From contig NZ_CAJZAG010000011.1 in the NCBI RefSeq assembly GCF_914271485.1, forward strand, positions 124,001-188,000: DNA of 64,000 nucleotides. The letters are read 5' to 3'. Below the pieces are notes generated by a model. It saw only the letters and a program-made list of their open reading frames with translations. It was not told the DNA's origin and searched no databases. This DNA is from Cupriavidus pampae. GTDB lineage: Bacteria; Pseudomonadota; Gammaproteobacteria; Burkholderiales; Burkholderiaceae. Below, piece after piece: positions 9,347 to 15,699 of the stretch. Position 1 is the stretch's first letter. The number at the start of each line of letters is the position of its first letter. A program made the translations under genes and the position numbers.

Positions 9347-10615
9347 TCAGTGGCTGTGCTCGGTGCCCGCCTTGCCGAGCTCCGCCTTCAGCACGAAGCT
9401 GTTGGCGGATGCGTAGCGACGGCCGGCTTCGAGCCCCGAGACAATCTCGCTGATGCTGCCACTGCCGCTGCCACTGGTGCGGCCCACCGTCACCGGCTGG
9501 GCACGGAAGCCTTCCGGCGTTTCGACGAACACCACGGTGCGCCCCTCCACCTGTTGCACGGCTTCGGCCGCTACCGCCACGGGTACCTGCGCGGCTGCAC
9601 CAAGCACGTTGACCGTTACGAACAGGCCCGGCCGCCACGCGTTGTCGGGGTTGGTCAGCGTGACGCGCGCCTTGGCCGTGCGCGTTTGCTCGCCGAGCAG
9701 CGCGCCGACATACGACACCGTGCCATCGGCCTTGCTGTCGGATGCGGTGGACCTCACGGTCGCCCGCTCACCCACGCGTACATTGCCCAGATCGCGTGCG
9801 GCCACCACGAATTCGGCCCAGACCGAACGCAGGTCGGAGATCGTGAAGATGGCGGCGTCGGCCGCTACAGCCTCCCCAAGCGTCAGATGTTTCTCGACGA
9901 CCATGCCGTCGAACGGGGCGCGTAGTTCGAAGCGATTCAGCGCACCACCACTGCCAGTGTCTGCGCCGATCGCAGTGAGCTTCTGCCGCGCGTTCTGCAC
10001 GCTGATCTCCGCCTCCTGCTGCGCGTTGCGCGCGGCCAGGTAGTCCTGCTCGGCGGAGATTTTCTGTTCCCACAACGACTTCTCGCGCGCGTAGGTGGTG
10101 CGCGCGAGTTCGAGCCGGCGCTGGGCCGCGAGCAACTCGCTGCGCTGGTCGGACAACGCGGTGCTGGCGATCACTGCGAGCACCTGCCCCTTGCGCACCA
10201 TCTGCCCGAGGTCGGCGGGCACGCTCTCCACCACGCCGGCCAGACGCGGGACCACGTGCGCGGTGCGATCTTCGTTGAAGCGGATCTCGCCCGGGAACGG
10301 CAGGCTGGCCTGCACGCTGCCGGGCCTGGCTTCGACCACGGTGATGCCGGCTTGCTGGATCTGCTCGCGCGTCAGGCGGACGGTGTCCTCGCCGGGCTTC
10401 GCCGTTGCGGCCGGCTGAGCCGCCGCAGTCGGTGCCGACGCGGTTGCCGCGCCGTGGGCATCGGCTGCCGGCTTCGCCTGCTCGCTCTCGTGCGCGTGTT
10501 CTTCGTCATGATCGTGGCTGTCTCCGCCACCACGCCCCACCATCACCGCGGCGGCGGTAGCCAGCAGGCCCACCACGAGGATCGCCGCGATCGTCTTTTT
10601 TTGCTTGTTCGTCAT
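9347..10615 (-). CDS. czcB: CzcB-type periplasmic adaptor (membrane fusion protein)
   Basis: Links the CzcA pump to the CzcC outer-membrane channel. It is 422 residues with an N-terminal membrane anchor (about 8-27). A histidine-rich stretch follows at about 33-54 (DSHDHDEEHAHESE), and a C-terminal EHSH tail is present; both are typical metal-binding features of CzcB. The barrel-sandwich and coiled-coil regions are recognisable (PRLAGVVESVPADLGQMVRKGQVLAVI, here read in two parts; then the RSELLAAQRRLELARTTYA hairpin). It starts 2 bp after the czcC stop, so translation is probably coupled. Confidence 0.92.
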   Translation of the reverse strand: MTNKQKKTIAAILVVGLLATAAAVMVGRGGGDSHDHDEEHAHESEQAKPAADAHGAATASAPTAAAQPAATAKPGEDTVRLTREQIQQAGITVVEARPGSVQASLPFPGEIRFNEDRTAHVVPRLAGVVESVPADLGQMVRKGQVLAVIASTALSDQRSELLAAQRRLELARTTYAREKSLWEQKISAEQDYLAARNAQQEAEISVQNARQKLTAIGADTGSGGALNRFELRAPFDGMVVEKHLTLGEAVAADAAIFTISDLRSVWAEFVVAARDLGNVRVGERATVRSTASDSKADGTVSYVGALLGEQTRTAKARVTLTNPDNAWRPGLFVTVNVLGAAAQVPVAVAAEAVQQVEGRTVVFVETPEGFRAQPVTVGRTSGSGSGSISEIVSGLEAGRRYASANSFVLKAELGKAGTEHSH

Positions 10616-10617
10616 GT

Positions 10618-11898
10618 TCAGCGTCCCAGAATGCGGTCGATGGTGGTAGCGGATTGATAGGTGCGCGAAAGCACCCCGAGGTAGCGAATCCGCGCCTGGA
10701 ACAGCGTGCGCTGGGCATCGAGCACGTCGAGGTAATTGAATTTGCCGGACTCGAAACCGATGGTCGCGGCGCGATAGGCTTCCTCGGCCGCCGGCAACAC
10801 CGTGCCTTTCAGCGTCTGCGCGGAGGCGCGCGATACCGCCAGCACGTTGGACGCGACCATCAGATCGTTGGCTAGCCGGATACGCGCGGCGAGGTAGTCG
10901 TCCTGCGCCTTGTCCGCGCGGCGGATCGCCTCGTACAGGTTGCCCTGATTGCGATCGAACAGCGGCAGCGGAATCGACACGCCGATCACAGCCATATTGC
11001 GATGGATGTCGTTATCCCGCTTGGCGCCGACGCTGACGGTCAGGTCGGGATATTGGCGACTGCGCTCCACACCGATCAGCGCCTGCCGGCGCTCGATTTC
11101 GATGCGGCTGGCGATGATGTCCGGGGATTCGTCGAGCGCGGCACGCAGCGCATCGGGTGCCGGGCGCGAGGGCAGCGCATCGAGATTGCCCTGCGCATCG
11201 GAAAAGCGCGGCAGATCGTTGCCCCACAGCGCGGTCAAGGCCTGCCGCGCGCTCTGCAACTCGGCGGTGGCTTCGGCCAGCTCCAGTCCAACGTTCGCCT
11301 GCTCCACACGCGCCTTGGTTTCCTCGACCGGCGAAACCTTGCCGGCGGCCACGCGGCGCGCGGCCACGTCGGTACCGCGCGTGGCGATATCGAGCGAGCC
11401 CCGCGCAAGCTTGATGCGCTCCTGCGCAATCAGCACCGAGAAGAAGCGTTCGATCACGGCCGCGCGTAGATCCGCGCGAATGCTGCCGAGCGATGCCTGC
11501 GCGGCCTCGCGCCCGCGCTCCGCGGCGGAAATTCGTGCCGAACGCTTGCCGCCGAGTTCGATCGGCATATTGATCTGCGCGGTCGACGTTCGTGAGGACC
11601 GCCGCGTGTCTTCCACCAGCGTCGCGAGTTCCGGGTTCGGAATCACGCGGGCCTGGATCACGGCGCCTTCGCTCGCATCGATTTCACGGCCGGCAGCGGA
11701 CAGCGTGAAGTTGCCGCCGGCGGCAAAGCCCAGCGCGGCATCGAGCGTCAGCGGTCCATCGGGCTCGGTGACGCCCTGGGCATAGCCGGTGGCCGCGGGT
11801 AATACCTGCGCGCCAACCGACAAGGGAAAAAGCAATGAGCTGGAAATGACGGCCGCCAGCCCGAGCGGCAACAAGAGGGTTCGCATCGGGGTTCGCAT
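10618..11898 (-). CDS. czcC: CzcC-type outer-membrane efflux channel
   Basis: TolC-like outer-membrane factor, 426 residues, with a signal peptide of about 30 residues ending SVGAQ. The body has the repeated long amphipathic helices with VEETKARVEQANVGLELAEA and an internal duplicate near the C-terminus (GKFNYLDVLDAQRTLFQARIRYL), typical of the OEP fold. It carries MRTPMRT at the start, so the second methionine (11886) is an alternative start. It is 80 bp downstream of czcI and immediately before czcB in an operon. Confidence 0.92.
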   Translation of the reverse strand: MRTPMRTLLLPLGLAAVISSSLLFPLSVGAQVLPAATGYAQGVTEPDGPLTLDAALGFAAGGNFTLSAAGREIDASEGAVIQARVIPNPELATLVEDTRRSSRTSTAQINMPIELGGKRSARISAAERGREAAQASLGSIRADLRAAVIERFFSVLIAQERIKLARGSLDIATRGTDVAARRVAAGKVSPVEETKARVEQANVGLELAEATAELQSARQALTALWGNDLPRFSDAQGNLDALPSRPAPDALRAALDESPDIIASRIEIERRQALIGVERSRQYPDLTVSVGAKRDNDIHRNMAVIGVSIPLPLFDRNQGNLYEAIRRADKAQDDYLAARIRLANDLMVASNVLAVSRASAQTLKGTVLPAAEEAYRAATIGFESGKFNYLDVLDAQRTLFQARIRYLGVLSRTYQSATTIDRILGR

Positions 11899-11978
11899 CG
11901 AATTGCACCTGAATCAAGAACAGGGAAATTCGGCGAGACGGCTGGCTTCAGGACAACAGACAGGAGGCGTCTCGCCGA

Positions 11979-12320
11979 TCAGGCGAGACGGGACCAGTTG
12001 GGGCGATCAGGTGCCTCGGGCACATGCGAGTGCAGCTTGCGCTCGACGGATTGGACGTCGGCCGGCACCTGCTGGTGGATCGATACAAACGTCCGGGCGA
12101 CGGATGCGAGCGGTGCCGATGCCAGGTGACAGACGTCACAATCGGCATCGACCGCCATTTTTGTCTCGTGCTGCTTCTTGGCCTCGTGGCGATGCTCGTG
12201 ATGTCCGAGGTGCCACGACTTCGCCGGTTGCGCTTCGTGCTGGCAATACGGTACCGCCGCGGACCAGGCGAACTGGCACGGCAGTACGAGCAACAGGAAG
12301 ATCAACAGAAAACGGCGCAC
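11979..12320 (-). CDS. czcI: CzcI-like periplasmic metal-binding regulator of efflux
   Basis: Small exported protein, 113 residues from a GTG start: VRRFLLIFLLLVLPCQFAWS is a signal peptide. After it come a histidine-rich segment (HLGHHEHRHEAKKQHE) and a CDVCHL pair, typical of CzcI, which in Cupriavidus metallidurans lies just ahead of czcC and modulates expression. The frame is open upstream to 12506, and the GTG lacks an obvious ribosome site, so the exact start is uncertain. The position immediately before czcCBA supports the call. Confidence 0.75.
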   Translation of the reverse strand: MRRFLLIFLLLVLPCQFAWSAAVPYCQHEAQPAKSWHLGHHEHRHEAKKQHETKMAVDADCDVCHLASAPLASVARTFVSIHQQVPADVQSVERKLHSHVPEAPDRPNWSRLA

Positions 12321-12369
12321 GTCAGAAAAATAGGTAATCCGAGAGTCGGCGAATCGGAAAGGTGACAGC

Positions 12370-12642
12370 TTAATCGAAAATCTCTTCGAGCCACGATTTG
12401 CGGCGTTTGCCATGGCTGTACCCACCATGATCGCGCGCACCCTGCTGCTGGTAGCGATAGTCGGACGATTCATGACGCTCGCGCGCCGCGCGCGGTGCCG
12501 GTGCATCCGTGGCGCGCTCCAGCAGTTTATCGAGTTCGCCGCGATCCAGCCAGACGCCGCGACAGCGCGGGCAGTAGTCGATCTCGATGCCCTGACGATC
12601 GGTCATTGTGAGCACGGCATCCGGGCAGACGGGACATTTCAT
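12370..12642 (-). CDS. Zinc-ribbon protein (TFIIB-type zinc finger)
   Basis: A 90-residue protein with MKCPVC at the N-terminus and DYCPRCRGVWLDRGEL after it, giving C3, C6, C24 and C27 as zinc ligands. This is the zf-TFIIB family found in many bacteria, of unproven function. The C-terminal half is charged and ends GKRRKSWLEEIFD. It lies 49 bp upstream of czcI on the same strand and may be the first gene of the efflux operon, an arrangement that would suit a zinc-related role, though this is inference. Confidence 0.8.
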   Translation of the reverse strand: MKCPVCPDAVLTMTDRQGIEIDYCPRCRGVWLDRGELDKLLERATDAPAPRAARERHESSDYRYQQQGARDHGGYSHGKRRKSWLEEIFD

Positions 12643-12746
12643 GTTCGAGGCTCCATGCCAAGCGGTTGTGACGGGAGCATTCTATGGGCGGCCTCGCTGA
12701 CCAGTGCGTTTCTAACCAAAATGTAATGTAGATGGAAAAATCTGTC

Positions 12747-12762
12747 CCATTGCCCACAATGG
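12747..12762. promoter_or_regulatory. Palindrome in divergent promoter region
   Basis: CCATTG-CCCA-CAATGG is a perfect 6-bp-arm dyad between the divergent zinc-ribbon/czc genes and the DJ-1-like gene. It is a candidate operator for one or both. No CzcR/CzcS-type regulator gene is in the window, so the binder is unknown. Confidence 0.3.
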
Positions 12763-12812
12763 TTGAGGCTCCTCCCCGGACCACACAGACCATACCAAGA
12801 TGAGGTGATGAG

Positions 12813-13493
12813 ATGAAGATCCTGATGGTGTTGACATCGCACGACACACTCGGCAACACGGGCAAGAAGACCGGCTTCTGGCTCGAGGAGCTGGCTGCGC
12901 CTTTCTACGTCTTTAAGGAGGCTGGCGTCGAGATCGTGCTCGCGTCACCGAAGGGCGGCCAGCCACCGCTCGATCCCAAAAGCAATGAACCGGGGTTCCA
13001 GACCGACGATACGCGTCGCTTCGAGGCCGACAGCGAGGCCCGCGCGCAGCTTGCGCAGACCCACAAGCTGAAGGATGTGGCCAACGACAAGTTCGATGCG
13101 GTGTTCTATCCGGGTGGGCACGGGCCGATGTGGGACCTCGTCAACGATGCCGACTCGATTGGTCTGCTGGAGCGCACCTATGCGAGCAAGATTCCGCTCG
13201 CGCTCGTCTGCCACGCGCCCGGCGTGCTGCGTTACGTCAAGGGGCCGGATGGAAAGCCGCTGGTGCAGGGCAAGTCGGTGACGGGGTTCTCGAACAGCGA
13301 AGAAGCCGCCGTGCAGTTGACCGACGTGGTGCCGTTTCTCGTCGAGGATGCGCTCAAGGCAAACGGCGGCAAGTATTCGAGCGGGCCGGACTGGGCGTCG
13401 TATGTGTTGACCGATGGCTTGCTGGTCACTGGACAGAACCCCGGATCGTCGGCCGACGGGGCACGCGCACTGTTGAAGCTGCTACAGAAGTAA
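12813..13493 (+). CDS. DJ-1/PfpI family protein (HSP31-like glyoxalase III/deglycase type)
   Basis: 226 residues. The nucleophile elbow reads LALVCHAPG with the reactive cysteine at C133, followed by histidine as in class I glutamine-amidotransferase-like DJ-1 proteins. FYPGGHGPMWDL upstream of it is the usual substrate loop, and NTGKKTGFWLEELAAPFYVF matches the HSP31/glyoxalase III subgroup. Members detoxify methylglyoxal or act as stress chaperones; which applies here is not visible. It has an AGATGAGGTGATGAG leader with an adequate ribosome site. An intrinsic terminator follows at 13531. Confidence 0.85.
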   Translation: MKILMVLTSHDTLGNTGKKTGFWLEELAAPFYVFKEAGVEIVLASPKGGQPPLDPKSNEPGFQTDDTRRFEADSEARAQLAQTHKLKDVANDKFDAVFYPGGHGPMWDLVNDADSIGLLERTYASKIPLALVCHAPGVLRYVKGPDGKPLVQGKSVTGFSNSEEAAVQLTDVVPFLVEDALKANGGKYSSGPDWASYVLTDGLLVTGQNPGSSADGARALLKLLQK

Positions 13494-13530
13494 GAGATCT
13501 ATTTCATATTCGCGTACGCGATTGCAGATA

Positions 13531-13560
13531 AGCGCCCGGCTCCGGGCGCTTTGTGTTTTT
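13531..13560 (+). terminator. Intrinsic terminator after the DJ-1-like gene
   Basis: AGCGCCCG, loop GCTC, CGGGCGCT, then TTGTGTTTTT. It sits 38 bp after the stop of the DJ-1-like gene and isolates it from the MocR gene downstream. Confidence 0.8.
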
Positions 13561-13736
13561 CGGTCCTCAATGAGGCCAGTTTCATGACGGATCTGTCATT
13601 GTTCTGAGCGGGTTTTGTCCGGCTCGGCTCCTTAAAGTTGTGTCGCCATGTGTCATCTCTGCATGGCATTCGCTTCGGCAGCACAACGGCCACGCGTCCA
13701 CCTTGCACCACGACGCCGCCTCTGGGAGTTTCTCTG

Positions 13737-15335
13737 ATGATCGTCACCACGCTCGAATCCTTCAACGACGCCGCGGCTGGCCATGGCAAGCCCGATCTTT
13801 CGTCCATGCTCTACCACCGGCTCGCGGATGCGATCGAACGATCGGTCCAGCAGGGAATCTTCCGTGCCGGCGAACGCATACCGTCGGTCCGCCAGGCGAG
13901 CCAGCAGCATCGCATCAGCATCAACACCGTGGTGCGCGCGTACCTGCTGCTGGAGAGCCGTGGCGTGATCGAGAGCCGGCCGCAGTCGGGATTTTTCGTG
14001 CGGTCGCGTATGGATTTCGCGGCGACGTCCCACCCCGCGTCCGCGACAGGATCCGCAACCGCGGCGATCGAGCGTACGATCGCCGCGCACGATCGCGCCA
14101 TGACCCGCAGTCAGGGGAAGCCTCCCGCCGCTGCGCACGACGACGACGTCGATGTCACGTCACTGGTGCTGAGCACGTTGCGCGCGATCCAGCAGGACAA
14201 TGCGATGCCGCTGGGCTCGCCGTATCCCGATACCGCGTTGCTGCCCTCGCAACGCATCGCGCAGTACGTTGGTGTGCAGGCGCGCCGCTGCGGCGACAGC
14301 GCGATGCTCGACGGCCTGCCGCCCGGCCACCCCGCGTTGATCCGCCAGCTCGCGCGCCGTTACGTCGAACGTGGCCAGCCGGCGAATCCGGACGAATTCA
14401 TCATCACATGCGGCGCCACCGAGGCGGTACGTCTGTGCCTGCAAGCGGTGGCGCGTCCCGGCGATGCAGTGGTGGTGGAATCGCCTTGCTACTACGGCAT
14501 GCTGGAGACCATCACGCACCTTGGCATGCGCGCGATCGAGATTCCGAGCGACGAGTCGGGCAGCATCGATCTGGCGCTGCTGCGCGATGCGCTCGATACG
14601 CAGACCATTGCCGCGTGCGTGCTGACGGCCAACTTCTCGAATCCGCTCGGACGGCAGATGCCCGACGAGAAGAAGCGCGAGCTCGTCGAACTGCTGACGG
14701 GCCAGGACATTCCGATTGTCGAGAACGACGAATACAGCGAACTGTATTTCGGCACGCAGCATCCCACGTCCCTGAAGACGTACGACACGCGCGGCCTGGT
14801 GCTGCACTGCGGATCGTTCTCGCGTTGCCTCACGCATCGTCATCGCATCGGCTGGGCGTTGCCGGGTCGTTTCCGTCAGCAGGTGGAAAAGCTCAAGTTT
14901 CTCAGCGCGATCACCACACCCGCGAGCGTGCAACTCGCTCTGGCCGAATACCTGCAGCACGATGGCTATGACCATCACCTGCGCCGGTTGCGTCGACGCA
15001 TCGCGCAGAACGCCAGCATCGCGGAATCGGCAGTTCATCGATTCTTCCCGGCGGGCACGCGCGTGCATACGCCCGAAGGCGGCTACCTGATGTGGATCGA
15101 ACTGCCGCACGGTATCGATACGCTCGCGCTGTATCGCAATGCATTGGCGTGCGGCATCAGCACCGCGCCAGGTCGGCTATTCAGCAGCGACCATCGCTTT
15201 GCCAACTTCCTTCGGTTGAACTTCAGCGGTGAATGGACGGGCGAAACCGATCGCGCCATGCAGACGCTCGGTCAGCTTGCACTGACCTCCATGGCGTCAC
15301 TCGCCTCGTCCGAACTCTCGCAGGGCATTCATTGA
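13737..15335 (+). CDS. MocR-type regulator (GntR HTH plus aminotransferase-like domain) lacking the PLP lysine
   Basis: 532 residues from an ATG with a GGGAG site. The N-terminal GntR winged helix (SSMLYHRLADAIERSVQQG and then AGERIPSVRQAS) is followed by a fold-type-I aminotransferase-like domain (TCGATEAVRLCLQAVARPGD; VENDEYSELYF). In working MocR proteins the PLP Schiff-base lysine lies in an SFSK motif. Here the motif reads GSFSRCLTHRHRIGW, with arginine R363 in place of the lysine and THRH in place of the usual APG. So it probably cannot bind PLP covalently. It may sense another ligand, work as a constitutive regulator, or be decaying. The rest of the frame is intact. Confidence 0.88.
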   Translation: MIVTTLESFNDAAAGHGKPDLSSMLYHRLADAIERSVQQGIFRAGERIPSVRQASQQHRISINTVVRAYLLLESRGVIESRPQSGFFVRSRMDFAATSHPASATGSATAAIERTIAAHDRAMTRSQGKPPAAAHDDDVDVTSLVLSTLRAIQQDNAMPLGSPYPDTALLPSQRIAQYVGVQARRCGDSAMLDGLPPGHPALIRQLARRYVERGQPANPDEFIITCGATEAVRLCLQAVARPGDAVVVESPCYYGMLETITHLGMRAIEIPSDESGSIDLALLRDALDTQTIAACVLTANFSNPLGRQMPDEKKRELVELLTGQDIPIVENDEYSELYFGTQHPTSLKTYDTRGLVLHCGSFSRCLTHRHRIGWALPGRFRQQVEKLKFLSAITTPASVQLALAEYLQHDGYDHHLRRLRRRIAQNASIAESAVHRFFPAGTRVHTPEGGYLMWIELPHGIDTLALYRNALACGISTAPGRLFSSDHRFANFLRLNFSGEWTGETDRAMQTLGQLALTSMASLASSELSQGIH

Positions 15336-15340
15336 TCTGT

Positions 15341-15435
15341 AAAAAAAGTGCCCGGAGTCGCTGCGCGCAGCAACCGCCGAAACGCTCCATCCCGACTGAC
15401 TCCGGGCACCAGTGCTGCACATTGGTCGGGATGGA
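15341..15435. ncRNA. Structured element: two interlocked perfect inverted repeats (pseudoknot or alternative-hairpin RNA)
   Basis: Arm pair 1 is GTGCCCGGAGTC (15348-15359) with GACTCCGGGCAC (15398-15409), 12 bp, perfect. Arm pair 2 is TCCATCCCGAC (15386-15396) with GTCGGGATGGA (15425-15435), 11 bp, perfect. The pairs interlock, so an RNA from either strand would form an H-type pseudoknot or two exclusive hairpins. The first loop also holds a perfect palindrome, GCTGCGCGCAGC (15360-15371). Read on the minus strand, pair 1 is followed directly by seven T residues, a good intrinsic terminator, although no minus-strand gene is nearby. It may be a minus-strand small RNA or an attenuator. It matches no RNA family I can name. 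Confidence 0.5.
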
Positions 15436-15460
15436 AAAACGCCTGTCTCTTCGTATGTGA
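15431..15460 (+). other. Possible 9-codon leader peptide (MEKRLSLRM)
   Basis: An ATG lying inside the 3' arm of the second inverted repeat opens a nine-codon frame ending TGA. If translated, ribosome occupancy would disrupt the structure. No convincing ribosome site is present (GGTCGGG only), so this is speculative. Confidence 0.15.
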
Positions 15461-15523
15461 GGAGAAAGGAACGAAATACAAGCATCGTCGCGAAGAACTT
15501 TAGTGCGGATGCGCTACGCCGAA

Positions 15524-15597
15524 GGACACAGTCCATCAAGACGTGATGCATTACAGCGTGCACCAACACGGTGTCCGGCGCTGTGTTCACTGTGTCC
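15524..15597. promoter_or_regulatory. Repeated GGACAC/GTGTCC half-sites upstream of the molybdopterin oxidoreductase
   Basis: GGACACAGT (15524-15532) and ACTGTGTCC (15589-15597) form a 9-bp inverted repeat. Another GTGTCC lies at 15571, and AACAC/GTGTT arms flank it. The 264 bp between the structured element and the gene contain no convincing coding region. These half-sites are candidates for a regulator of the downstream oxidoreductase, which has an AAGGAAA ribosome site before its ATG. Confidence 0.3.
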
Positions 15598-15699
15598 CCT
15601 GAGCGTCCAACGGGTTGTATCCGTCTGTATCTCGATGCGAGACCTAATCTTGCAATCACCACGATTCACGCCCCCTGAAGATTCGAAGGAAACATAGTC

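Noticed and set aside
13584..13599. ATGAC-N6-GTCAT dyad upstream of the first MocR gene
   Set aside because: Five-bp arms are too short to separate from chance; kept only as a note.
15297..15662. 121-codon minus-strand frame in the gene-free interval
   Set aside because: It runs through the structured element and its terminator, has no ribosome site and no recognisable domain. A non-coding transcript is the better explanation.
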